Source: an uncultured SAR86 cluster bacterium
GTDB lineage: Bacteria > Pseudomonadota > Gammaproteobacteria > Magnimaribacterales > AG-339-G14
Length of the DNA: 58,367 nt
Reading direction: 5' to 3'
Assembly: GCA_902522825.1 (NCBI GenBank)
Contig: CABYXE010000002.1
Coordinates: 96,530 to 154,896 of the forward strand
Shown: one piece after another, positions 36,015 to 44,620 of the stretch
How the letters are laid out: each line of letters starts with the position of its first letter
Position numbering within the stretch: position 1 is the first letter of the stretch
Notes under the pieces: generated by a model
The model's database searches: none
What the model was told of the DNA's origin: nothing
Seen by the model: the letters and a program-made list of their open reading frames with translations, nothing else
Made by a program: the position numbers and the translations under genes

Positions 36015-36875
36015 ATGACTAAATTAGCTAATAAAACTCTTTTTATATCAGGAGCAAGTAGAGGTATTGGATTAGCAATAGCAAAAAGAGCAGCTCAAGA
36101 TGGAGCTAATATAATTTTGGCAGCAAAAACTGCAGAACCTCACCCAAAACTTCCAGGAACAATTTACACGGCAGCTGAGGAAATTGAAGAAGCAGGAGGA
36201 AAAGCATTTCCTTTAGTTTGTGATATTAGATCTGAGGAACAAGTAGAAGATTGCGTTGAAAAGGGCGCCGAACATTTTGGAGGTATAGATATCTGTGTTA
36301 ACAATGCAAGTGCTATCCAACTAACCAATACACTCCAAACAGATATGAAAAGATATGATCTCATGAATCAAATAAATGCTAGGGGTACTTTTTTAACATC
36401 AAAAAAATGTCTTCCACATCTTCTAAAATCTGAAAATCCTCATATTATGAATTTATCTCCACCCTTAGATATGAATCCAAAATGGTTCTCTGGTCATGTT
36501 GCTTACACAATAGCTAAATATGGAATGAGTCTATGTGTTTTAGGAATGGCAGATGAGTTTAAAGAACAAGGCGTTGCTGTAAATGCCCTTTGGCCTAGAA
36601 CAGCTATTTCAACTGCTGCAGTTAAAAATGTCTTAGGAGGTGAAGAAATGGCAAACATTTCTAGAACTCCTGAGATTATGGCAGATGCAGCATATGTAAT
36701 TTTAACAAAGCCCTCAAAGGAATTTACCGGTAATTTTTGTATAGATGATAATCTTTTAGCAGAAAACGGAGTAACTGATTTTTCTAAATATGCTTCTGTG
36801 CCATTTGATCAACTGGCTCCAGACTTCTTTGTTCCAGACGATATTTTGCCTCCAGAGGCTGCAAAGAATAGCTAG
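36015..36875 (+). CDS. SDR oxidoreductase, hydroxysteroid dehydrogenase-like 2 type
   Basis: 286-aa short-chain dehydrogenase. NADP-type loop ISGASRGIGLAIAKRAA, then AAKTAEPHPKLPGTIYTAAE, a signature of the HSDL2 group. VNNASAI and the active site YTIAKYG (YxxxK) are present, with MNLSPP at the catalytic Ser. The C-terminus resembles the family (TGNFCIDDNLL). Substrate unknown; HSDL2 homologues are linked to fatty-acid or lipid metabolism. It stands between lptD and amgK, which are normally adjacent and divergent. ATG preceded by GGAG. Confidence 0.88.
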   Translation: MTKLANKTLFISGASRGIGLAIAKRAAQDGANIILAAKTAEPHPKLPGTIYTAAEEIEEAGGKAFPLVCDIRSEEQVEDCVEKGAEHFGGIDICVNNASAIQLTNTLQTDMKRYDLMNQINARGTFLTSKKCLPHLLKSENPHIMNLSPPLDMNPKWFSGHVAYTIAKYGMSLCVLGMADEFKEQGVAVNALWPRTAISTAAVKNVLGGEEMANISRTPEIMADAAYVILTKPSKEFTGNFCIDDNLLAENGVTDFSKYASVPFDQLAPDFFVPDDILPPEAAKNS

Positions 36876-36880
36876 AAACT

Positions 36881-37900
36881 TTGATAGAAAAGCTTTCCAA
36901 TATTCAGTCAGAGTGGCTTCTAAAGCAACTAAAATTGATTGAAAAAAATGGTATTGAAGGCTCTTCTAAACTGAGACTTGAGTCAAGCCAGAGAGATTTT
37001 TATAGAATTTTTTTTTCAAACGAAACCTCAGTAATTTTAATGGTTGTCCCACCAGGAATTGAAGAAAGCGTATCTTCTTTTTATGAGAAAGCTAAAATCT
37101 TTGAGAAAAAACAAGTAAATGTCCCAACTATTTTCTCTAAGAACGAAGAATTAGGTTTGCTATTAGTCGAAGATTTTGGAGACAAACTATACCAATTCAA
37201 TTTGTCTGACGAAAATGCAGATCTATATTATGATCTTGCCATTAATGAGTTGGTTAAAATTCAAAGCCTGGAATTAGATAAAAATATTTTTAGTCACTTT
37301 GACGATAAATTGCTTTTGCATAATTGGAATTTGTTTGAAGAATTTTTCTTAAATGAATTTTTAGAAAATAAGGTCGATAATCACGCAACAAAAACTTTAA
37401 GAAAAGTTTATGAACAAATTTCTTTGAATTTATTTAATCAACCCAAAGTAATTTGTCATTATGATTTTGAATGCAGAAACTTAGTATATAAAGAAAATAA
37501 AACTGGCGTACTAGATTTCCAAGATGCTTTGATTGGACCAATTGGTCTAGATTTAGCTTCCTTGTTTAAAGACTTATATTTTTTTTGGCCCGAAGAAAAA
37601 ATTTTTACTTGGTATGAAAATTACCAAAGAAAAATTGATTTTCATTTAAATTTAAAAGTACCGATGATTAAATTAATTGAATATATAGATTATTGTAGCA
37701 TTCAGAGGCAATTTAGAATCTTGGGAAAGTTATCTAAAGTTTATTTAGATTTAAATAGAACAAATAGAATAAATGATTTTCCAATTTTGCTTAATTATAT
37801 GATTGATACCTCTGGCAAGTACGAAGAACTAAAACCAATTTCTAAAATTTTGTCGCCTTTAACTGAAATATTAATAAAAAGGATTGCTAAAATAAATTGA
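36881..37900 (+). CDS. amgK: N-acetylmuramate/N-acetylglucosamine kinase AmgK
   Basis: Phosphorylates MurNAc at C1 for the MurU-dependent peptidoglycan recycling route. 339 aa APH-like fold: LLVEDFGDKLY, catalytic loop VICHYDFECRNLVY (Asp, Asn), metal motif GVLDFQDALIGPIGLDLASL, typical of AmgK. TTG start at 36881; the next in-frame ATG would delete the N-terminal lobe. Immediately followed by murU, as in Pseudomonas (lptD-amgK-murU region). Confidence 0.88.
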   Translation: MIEKLSNIQSEWLLKQLKLIEKNGIEGSSKLRLESSQRDFYRIFFSNETSVILMVVPPGIEESVSSFYEKAKIFEKKQVNVPTIFSKNEELGLLLVEDFGDKLYQFNLSDENADLYYDLAINELVKIQSLELDKNIFSHFDDKLLLHNWNLFEEFFLNEFLENKVDNHATKTLRKVYEQISLNLFNQPKVICHYDFECRNLVYKENKTGVLDFQDALIGPIGLDLASLFKDLYFFWPEEKIFTWYENYQRKIDFHLNLKVPMIKLIEYIDYCSIQRQFRILGKLSKVYLDLNRTNRINDFPILLNYMIDTSGKYEELKPISKILSPLTEILIKRIAKIN

Positions 37901-37901
37901 T

Positions 37902-38570
37902 ATGAAAGCTTTTATTCTTGCCGCTGGATTAGGTACTAGATTAAAAGACCTAACAAAAGATCTTCCGAAACCGCTATTGAAAGTTAAAGGAAAGTCTTTA
38001 ATCGAATGGAATATTTTAAAATTAAAAAGGGCGGGCTTTGAACACATAATTATAAATACTCATTATCTTGGAGATCTAATAGAAGACCATATTGGAAATG
38101 GTGAAAAATTTAATTTAAAAATTAGTTACTCTCGCGAAGAAGAGATTCTCGGAACAGGAGGTGCGCTCATAAAAGCAAAAAATTTAATTGGTAGAGATAC
38201 ATTTTTAATTTTGAGTGGAGATCTTTGGACTGATTATCCTTTTTCAAGGCTAATAAATTACGATTCGAAAAAAAAAGCTCATTTAATTTTGCTTAAAAAA
38301 GGCAAAGAAAAAGAGGCTGATATGAATTTAAAAAATGATTACATTTTTGTAGACAAAAATTCTAAAGAACTAACCTATTCTGGAATAGGACTAATAAATC
38401 CCAAAATCTATGAAGGAATTAAGGTTGATAAACTTAAATTATGGAAAGATCTTCTTCTGCCATTTGTATCCAAACAAGAGATTTCTGGAGAAGTCTATAA
38501 TGGGTTAGCCTTAAATATAAATTTAAAGAAAGATCTAGAGGAATTAGACGTTGTTATCAGTGAAGGGTAA
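37902..38570 (+). CDS. murU: N-acetylmuramate alpha-1-phosphate uridylyltransferase MurU
   Basis: Converts MurNAc-1-phosphate to UDP-MurNAc, bypassing MurA/MurB and de novo fosfomycin-sensitive synthesis. 222 aa nucleotidyltransferase: MKAFILAAGLGTRLKDLTKD, PKPLLKVKGK, LGTGGALIKA and LSGDLWTDY (metal-binding Asp). One base after amgK. The pair's order and motifs make the function likely. Confidence 0.9.
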   Translation: MKAFILAAGLGTRLKDLTKDLPKPLLKVKGKSLIEWNILKLKRAGFEHIIINTHYLGDLIEDHIGNGEKFNLKISYSREEEILGTGGALIKAKNLIGRDTFLILSGDLWTDYPFSRLINYDSKKKAHLILLKKGKEKEADMNLKNDYIFVDKNSKELTYSGIGLINPKIYEGIKVDKLKLWKDLLLPFVSKQEISGEVYNGLALNINLKKDLEELDVVISEG

Positions 38571-38579
38571 AATTCTAAA

Positions 38580-39248
38580 ATGCCAAAACTACCAAATATA
38601 GTTGCTCCTTCAATCTTATCCGCAGATTTTTCAAAACTGGGCCAAGAAGTAAAAGAAGTTCTTTCGGCTGGTGCAGATTGGATTCACTTTGATGTCATGG
38701 ATAATCATTTTGTTCCAAATCTAACGGTAGGACCAATGGTTTGTAAATCTTTAAGGGATGCTGATATAGATTGTCCAATAGACGTTCATTTAATGGTTGA
38801 ACCTGTAGATGATCTTATAAAAATGTTTGCCGATTCAGGGGCAACCTCTATAACTTTTCATCCGGAGGCTTCAAAAAATATAGAGCAATCTATTCAGTTG
38901 ATTCAAGATCTTGGATGCAAACCTGGGCTAGTTCTTAATCCAGATGTTTCTTTGAAAGTTTTAGAGCCCTTCTTACAGGAACTTTATATGGTTTTATTGA
39001 TGAGTGTTTTCCCAGGTTTTGGAGGTCAGGATTTTATACCAGAAACTATTTCGAAGATTTCAAGTCTAAGAAAAATTATCGACGAAATGCAAAAAGATAT
39101 TCGATTAGAAGTCGATGGAGGAATTAAAGAGTCAAATATTTTTGATGTATCCTCTGCAGGAGCAGATACTTTCGTAGCTGGCTCTGCTATTTTTAATAAA
39201 TCTAGTTATGTCGATGCTATACAAAGTCTTAAAAATAATTTTAATTAG
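38580..39248 (+). CDS. rpe: Ribulose-phosphate 3-epimerase
   Basis: Interconverts ribulose-5-P and xylulose-5-P in the pentose phosphate pathway. 222 aa TIM barrel. [30 protein letters not shown] (metal His and catalytic Asp), [14 protein letters not shown], and EVDGGI with the second catalytic Asp are intact. The phosphate-loop segment reads [10 protein letters not shown] where the family has MSVNPGFGGQ. In pseudomonads rpe-gph-trpE are consecutive; here gph is missing and a DUF192 gene takes its place. Confidence 0.94.
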   Translation: MPKLPNIVAPSILSADFSKLGQEVKEVLSAGADWIHFDVMDNHFVPNLTVGPMVCKSLRDADIDCPIDVHLMVEPVDDLIKMFADSGATSITFHPEASKNIEQSIQLIQDLGCKPGLVLNPDVSLKVLEPFLQELYMVLLMSVFPGFGGQDFIPETISKISSLRKIIDEMQKDIRLEVDGGIKESNIFDVSSAGADTFVAGSAIFNKSSYVDAIQSLKNNFN

Positions 39249-39642
39249 TTTTTTTTCAATTAACTTTTGTGCTTTTGAAATAGAAAATTTTAAGTGCGAT
39301 GTTGATTTTGAGTCTATCTCTGAAAAAAAAATTTGTATTAGAAATCTAGAAAATAATGAAGAAAGAAAAGTTGGATTAATGAATACAGAAAAGCTTTCCA
39401 AATTTCATCAAGTTAATTTTATTTGGAAAGATAAAAGAAAAATAAGATGCATGTGGATGAAAAATACTTCTATACCTTTGGACATTTTATTTGTGGATAG
39501 AAATAAATACGTAATTGAAAAAGGCGAGCCATTTTCAGAAAAAAAATTGTGCCATCCAGCTTTAAAAGTTATTGAGGCAAATAGGGGTGAATTATTAACA
39601 GAATATAAATTGATTGATTCTTCTTTAAAATATGAAAATTAA
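39208..39642 (+). CDS. Secreted DUF192 protein
   Basis: 144 aa. N-terminal signal peptide (about 3-22, hydrophobic [14 protein letters not shown]) followed by a DUF192 domain: [14 protein letters not shown] and the hallmark [17 protein letters not shown], then a C-terminal VIEANRGE. Function unknown. Starts within rpe (41-base overlap) and overlaps trpE by 11 bases, so it is firmly embedded in this transcript. ATG at 39208 or at 39214, two codons later. Confidence 0.82.
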   Translation: MSMLYKVLKIILISFFSINFCAFEIENFKCDVDFESISEKKICIRNLENNEERKVGLMNTEKLSKFHQVNFIWKDKRKIRCMWMKNTSIPLDILFVDRNKYVIEKGEPFSEKKLCHPALKVIEANRGELLTEYKLIDSSLKYEN

Positions 39643-40981
39643 AAAAGCCTTTTTTAAAGAAATAACTGGAGAATTAGATTCTCCTTTAGAAATTTATTTG
39701 AAATTTGAAAATGAAAAAAACTCATATTTTTTTGAGTCAGTTGAGGGCGGAGACAAGTGGGCAAGATATTCTATTATCGGTCTGCCAACAGACAAAAAGA
39801 TTTCTTTATCCAAAAATCCTTTAGATCAAATAGATAATTTTTTAAAAAACATACAAGTTGAAAAAAATAAATTACTTCCCGAATTTCATGGAGGTTTGGT
39901 TGGTTATTTTAGTTACGAAACTATTCGAGAAATAGAAGGCAAATTAAAACAGTCCTCGAAACCAAAATTGAAATACGATGAAATATCCTTGATGATTTCT
40001 GATGAAGTAATTATTTTTGATAACATAAAAAAATCATTATTTATTGTGGTGAATGGCCTTGAACAAGAGGAAACTGCATGCTTATCTAGAATAGATGAGA
40101 TTCATAATAAACTTTTAGAGCCCTATAAAGATGAAGATCAAAACCCAAAAAATAAAATAACTTTTTCTTCATCTGTTTCTAAAGAAGAATATTTGGACTC
40201 AATAAAAAAAATAAAGGACTATATTGTCGAAGGCGACGTAATGCAGGTAGTTTATGGTCAGGAGTTTACAACACCTTTTGAAGGCTCTCCGATCAATCTT
40301 TACAAATCATTAAGAAAATTAAACCCAAGTCCATATATGTATTTTTTAAAGATAGATGATTTACACATTGTTGGGGCTTCGCCAGAAATTCTTGTTAGAT
40401 TACAAAATAATGAAGTTACGGTGAGGCCAATCGCAGGAACAATTAAAAGAGGAAAGAACGAAAATGAAGACAATGAGTTAGCTTTTAAATTAAAAAATGA
40501 TCCCAAAGAAATTGCAGAACATTTAATGCTTATTGATTTAGGTCGAAATGATGTAGGAAGAATTGCAAAAATAGGATCTGTAAAGACAACTGAACAAATG
40601 AAAATAGAAAAATATTCTCACGTTATGCATCTTGTATCGAATGTAATTGGTGAATTAGAAAAAGGATATTCTTCTATTGATGTATTGAAAGCTACTTTCC
40701 CAGCAGGGACTTTATCTGGAGCACCAAAAGTTAGAGCTATGGAAATAATTGATGAACTTGAGCCAGATCGAAGGGGAGTTTATGGTGGCGCAATCGGTTA
40801 TTTATCTTGGACAGGAAATATGGATTTAGCGATCGCAATAAGAACAGCTGTTATTCGAGAAAAAGAGCTTAGTGTTAGGGCTGGCGGCGGAGTAGTTTAT
40901 GATTCTGACCCTGAAGCAGAGTATCAAGAATCTCTTAATAAAGCCCAATCAATTATTAAAGCAATAGAGGACATGGATTAA
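39632..40981 (+). CDS. trpE: Anthranilate synthase component I TrpE
   Basis: With TrpG converts chorismate and glutamine to anthranilate. 449 aa, shorter than the usual 490-520. SVEGGDKWARYSIIG marks the regulatory N-terminal part, with FFESV where the tryptophan feedback-site motif is LLES. Catalytic core: GRNDVGRIAKIG, YSHVMHLVSNV, FPAGTLSGAPK, RRGVYGGAIGYLSWTG, and AIAIRTAVI. No leader peptide or attenuator is possible because the gene is internal to the transcript. Confidence 0.94.
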   Translation: MKIKKAFFKEITGELDSPLEIYLKFENEKNSYFFESVEGGDKWARYSIIGLPTDKKISLSKNPLDQIDNFLKNIQVEKNKLLPEFHGGLVGYFSYETIREIEGKLKQSSKPKLKYDEISLMISDEVIIFDNIKKSLFIVVNGLEQEETACLSRIDEIHNKLLEPYKDEDQNPKNKITFSSSVSKEEYLDSIKKIKDYIVEGDVMQVVYGQEFTTPFEGSPINLYKSLRKLNPSPYMYFLKIDDLHIVGASPEILVRLQNNEVTVRPIAGTIKRGKNENEDNELAFKLKNDPKEIAEHLMLIDLGRNDVGRIAKIGSVKTTEQMKIEKYSHVMHLVSNVIGELEKGYSSIDVLKATFPAGTLSGAPKVRAMEIIDELEPDRRGVYGGAIGYLSWTGNMDLAIAIRTAVIREKELSVRAGGGVVYDSDPEAEYQESLNKAQSIIKAIEDMD

Positions 40982-41547
40982 TGTTATTGATGATAGATAA
41001 TTATGATTCTTTCACTTATAACTTGGTTCAATACTTTGGCGAGCTAGGGCAAGAGGTTAAGGTGTTCAGAAATGACAAGGTTACAATTCAAGAAGCAGAA
41101 AATTTAAACCCAGAGTATTTAGTGATTTCTCCAGGACCTTGTTCGCCGAAAGAAGCGGGAATTTCGATAGATATAATTAAACATTTTAAAGAAAAAATTC
41201 CAATTTTAGGCGTATGTTTAGGACATCAAGCTATTGGAGAAGCATTTGGGGCAAAAATCGTAAAGGCTAGAAAACCTATGCATGGAAAAATTTCCAATAT
41301 TGAGCATGATTCAAACTTCATATTCAAAGACATTAAAAACGATTTGCCTGTCACAAGATATCATTCTTTAATAATTGAACCTAAATCATTACCAAAAGAG
41401 ATAATTGTGAATGCGAGGACATCAAACGGAACAATTATGGGTATTCAGCACGCTACATTCAATATAACTGGAGTTCAATTCCATCCAGAATCGATAATGA
41501 CTGATGAAGGAAAAAAAATGCTTTCAAATTTTTTAAAAATTAAATGA
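40981..41547 (+). CDS. trpG: Anthranilate synthase glutaminase component TrpG
   Basis: Glutamine amidotransferase subunit of anthranilate synthase; may also serve aminodeoxychorismate synthase, as in other bacteria with a single copy. 188 aa. NYDSFTYNLVQYF, oxyanion SPGPCSPKEAG, nucleophile Cys in GVCLGHQAIGE, and FHPESIMTDEG with the His-Glu pair. Overlaps trpE by one base and trpD by four. Confidence 0.95.
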   Translation: MLLMIDNYDSFTYNLVQYFGELGQEVKVFRNDKVTIQEAENLNPEYLVISPGPCSPKEAGISIDIIKHFKEKIPILGVCLGHQAIGEAFGAKIVKARKPMHGKISNIEHDSNFIFKDIKNDLPVTRYHSLIIEPKSLPKEIIVNARTSNGTIMGIQHATFNITGVQFHPESIMTDEGKKMLSNFLKIK

Positions 41548-42575
41548 ATTCAGAAGAAATTATTAATAAAGCTTCTTTAAAAAATTTAACTCAAGAAGAA
41601 ACTTCTTCAGTTATGGAAGATATTTTTTTAGGCCATATATCCGATCAGAAAATAGAAGACTTTTTGTTAAATCTCTCAAAAAAAGGAGAAACATCAGATG
41701 AGCTAACTGGTGCGGTGAAGGCAATGAGAAATTTTTCTTTAAAAGTAAAGGTTAATTTCCAAGATCATTTAGTAGATTGTTGTGGTACCGGAGGACTAGG
41801 AAAAAGTATGATGAATGTTTCTACAACAGCAGGACTTATTGCTGCATCGGCAAAAGTTAAAATTGCAAAACATGGTAATAGAACATCTACTGGAAAAAGT
41901 GGAAGCGCTGATGTTTTAGAAGCAGCAAAAGTAAATTTAAATCTTGATCCAAGTCAGGTTGCAAGATGCATTGAAAAAATTGGAATTGGGTTTATGTTTG
42001 CTCAAAACTTTCATCCTGGAATGAAATATGTCATGCCTGCTAGAAAAAGAATTGCGGATAAAACTATATTAAATTTACTCGGTCCTCTAACTAATCCAGC
42101 AAATGCAAAAAAGCAAAGCTTGGGAGTATATGATTCAAAGTGGGTTTTGCCAGTTGCAGAAACTTTAAAAAATCTGGGAGCTCATAAAGCCTTAGTTTTT
42201 CATTCTTATGATGGTCTTGATGAAATTAGTTCAGTGGATAAAACACAAGTTGCAGAGCTAGATAAAGGCAAGATAACTGAATTTGAAATAGATCCAAAAT
42301 CCTTTGATATTTATCAAGAGAATTTGAAAGATTTAGAAATAGGTTCACCGGAAGAAAGCTTAAAACTCATAAAAGCAACCTTGCAAAATGACGGCTTTAT
42401 TCCAGGGGAAAATATAGCTGCTTTAAATGCAACAGCAGTTATATATGTTTCTGGCTTGGTAGGTAGCTTTGAAAAAGCATTTGAAATTGCAACTGATAAT
42501 ATAAAATCAGGCGCGGCTTTAAAAAAGTTAGAAGAATTATCAATTTTCTCAAATCAATTCAATGAATCAACTTGA
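41544..42575 (+). CDS. trpD: Anthranilate phosphoribosyltransferase TrpD
   Basis: Attaches phosphoribose from PRPP to anthranilate. 343 aa. PRPP loop DCCGTGGLGKSMMNVST, KHGNRTSTGKSGSADVLEA (family usually KHGNR-S-SSKSGSADVLE), FAQNFHPGMKYVMPARK, and LLGPLTNPA. The GLDE segment (DGLDEISS) is intact. Stop overlaps trpC by 14 bases. Confidence 0.95.
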   Translation: MNSEEIINKASLKNLTQEETSSVMEDIFLGHISDQKIEDFLLNLSKKGETSDELTGAVKAMRNFSLKVKVNFQDHLVDCCGTGGLGKSMMNVSTTAGLIAASAKVKIAKHGNRTSTGKSGSADVLEAAKVNLNLDPSQVARCIEKIGIGFMFAQNFHPGMKYVMPARKRIADKTILNLLGPLTNPANAKKQSLGVYDSKWVLPVAETLKNLGAHKALVFHSYDGLDEISSVDKTQVAELDKGKITEFEIDPKSFDIYQENLKDLEIGSPEESLKLIKATLQNDGFIPGENIAALNATAVIYVSGLVGSFEKAFEIATDNIKSGAALKKLEELSIFSNQFNEST

Positions 42576-43341
42576 CGTAATTATAGAATCCACTAAAGAA
42601 ACTGTTAAAAAGTCAATTTCTTTTAGATCAATTGCTTCCTTAGAGGAAGATTTTGAAAAATATAATAAAAGAGGGTTCGAGGATGCAATTATGAGCAGGG
42701 TCTCTAAAAAAGAGACTGCAATAATAGCGGAAATTAAAAAGGCATCTCCCAGCAAAGGTCTTATTAGAGAGGATTTTGAACCAATAAAAATTTCTAAAGA
42801 GTATGAAGAAGGTGGCGCCACTTGTTTAAGCATTCTTACGGATGAACCTTTTTTTCAAGGAAAACTTGAATACTTAGATAACGTAAGAAGTTCATGTGAA
42901 TTACCAATTTTAAGAAAAGACTTTATGATTGATCTTTATCAAATTTATGAAACAAAGGCTTATGGAGGAGACTGTATACTTTTAATCGTTGCCGCATTAG
43001 ACATAATCCAGCTAAAAGACTTTTCTCAGCTGGCAAGAGAACTCAATTTAGATATTCTGATAGAAGTCCACTCAGAAGATGAATTGAATGAAGCCTTATC
43101 AATTAATTCCAAATTGATAGGAATAAATAACAGAGACCTTACAACATTTGAAGTGGATAAAAATTTAGCTATAAAACTAGCTAGGCAAATACCAAAAGAC
43201 GTGATTGTTGTTTCTGAAAGCGGAATTAGTTCAAGAGAAGACATTTTATCTTCCAAAGAGCATGGTATTCACAGTTTTCTTATTGGTGAAAGTTTTATGA
43301 GAAAGCCAAATCCAGGTAATGCATTAAAAGATATTCTGTAA
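42562..43341 (+). CDS. trpC: Indole-3-glycerol phosphate synthase TrpC
   Basis: Ring closure to indole-3-glycerol phosphate. 259 aa monofunctional TIM barrel, not fused to TrpF. IAEIKKASPSKGLI (catalytic Lys), LSILTDEPFFQG, LRKDFMIDLYQIYE (second Lys), INNRDLTTFEV and VSESGIS. Last gene of the trpEGDC run; trpF, trpB and trpA must be elsewhere. Eleven bases separate it from convergent purD, without a terminator. Confidence 0.95.
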   Translation: MNQLDVIIESTKETVKKSISFRSIASLEEDFEKYNKRGFEDAIMSRVSKKETAIIAEIKKASPSKGLIREDFEPIKISKEYEEGGATCLSILTDEPFFQGKLEYLDNVRSSCELPILRKDFMIDLYQIYETKAYGGDCILLIVAALDIIQLKDFSQLARELNLDILIEVHSEDELNEALSINSKLIGINNRDLTTFEVDKNLAIKLARQIPKDVIVVSESGISSREDILSSKEHGIHSFLIGESFMRKPNPGNALKDIL

Positions 43342-43352
43342 AAATAAAAAAA

Positions 43353-44618
43353 TTACTGATTCCTTTTTCCGATATCTTTTCTGTAAAAAGCACCATTCCA
43401 GCTTATTTTCGAAATTGCTTCATAAACTTTTTCAAAAGCACTATTTAAGTCACTGCCTAATCCAGTTACGCAAAGAACTCGACCTCCGTTTGAAAGAATC
43501 TTATCTGCTTCTTTTTTAGTTCCACAATGGAATATTTTTATAGCCTCATTCTCTTCATTGATGCCAGAAATTGGAAAACCTATTTCATATTTTTCAGGAT
43601 AGCCTTTTGATGCCATGACAACACCTAGAGCAAATCTATCATCCCACTCAATTTGTTCTCCTTTCAATTCTTGTTCTGCTGCTTTTAAGCATAAGTCAAG
43701 AAAGTCACTTTTCATTCTCATTAATATTGGCTGAGTTTCTGGATCACCAAATCTGCAGTTGTATTCCAAGACTTTAATTTTTTGCTCATTTATCATCAAG
43801 CCAGCATATAAAAAACCTTTGTAGTCTATGCCTCTGCGTTTTAATTCATCTAAAGTTGGAAGAATTATTTCTCTCATGATTTCTTCATTTAGCTCTTCAG
43901 TAATAAGAGGAGTAGGGGAATAAGCTCCCATTCCACCTGTATTAGGCCCCATGTCATTATCATCTCTTTGCTTATGATCTTGTGAGCTTGCCAGGGGAAG
44001 CACATTTTCACCGTCACACAAAACTATGAAACTAGCTTCTTCACCTTTTAGAAATTCTTCAATAACAAGATTGTCTCCCGCAGATCCAAGTTTTTGCTCT
44101 ACCATTAAAGAATTAAGCCCTTCTAAAGCTTCTTCGCGAGAAAAAGCAACGATTACACCTTTTCCACCTGCAAGCCCATTTGCTTTGAGGACAATTGGAA
44201 TGTCGCACTTTTTTAGAAATTCTCTTGCACGTTCAGCATCCGAAAATACTTCATAGGTTGCGGTTGGAATATTTCCTTTTTTTAAAACATCTTTCATGAA
44301 TATCTTTGAGCCTTCCATTTGCGCAGCAAGTCTTTTAGGACCCAAACATAGCAAATTATTTTTTTCGAAAAGATCAACTAAACCTAAGACTAAGGGAGCC
44401 TCCGGGCCGACAATTGTAAGATCTATGTCATTATTTTTTGCAAAATCCAATAGACCATCAATATCTTCAACATCTAGTTCAACGTTTTCTGCTTTTGGCT
44501 CATCAGCCGTACCGGCATTTCCAGGAGCAACATATACTTTTTCACACAGATCGCTTTGAGCAAGTTTCCAAACAAGCGCATGTTCTCTCCCACCAGAGCC
44601 TATTACCAAAACTTTCAT
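43353..44618 (-). CDS. purD: Phosphoribosylamine-glycine ligase PurD
   Basis: ATP-grasp enzyme making GAR, the second purine step. 421 aa. IGSGGREHALVWKLAQ, IVGPEAPL, KANGLAGGKGVIVA, QDHKQRDDNDMGPNTGGMGAYSP and YNCRFGDPETQPIL are all in place. Two bases after purH; fis-purH-purD order as in pseudomonads. Confidence 0.96.
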   Translation of the reverse strand: MKVLVIGSGGREHALVWKLAQSDLCEKVYVAPGNAGTADEPKAENVELDVEDIDGLLDFAKNNDIDLTIVGPEAPLVLGLVDLFEKNNLLCLGPKRLAAQMEGSKIFMKDVLKKGNIPTATYEVFSDAERAREFLKKCDIPIVLKANGLAGGKGVIVAFSREEALEGLNSLMVEQKLGSAGDNLVIEEFLKGEEASFIVLCDGENVLPLASSQDHKQRDDNDMGPNTGGMGAYSPTPLITEELNEEIMREIILPTLDELKRRGIDYKGFLYAGLMINEQKIKVLEYNCRFGDPETQPILMRMKSDFLDLCLKAAEQELKGEQIEWDDRFALGVVMASKGYPEKYEIGFPISGINEENEAIKIFHCGTKKEADKILSNGGRVLCVTGLGSDLNSAFEKVYEAISKISWNGAFYRKDIGKRNQ

Positions 44619-44620
44619 TA

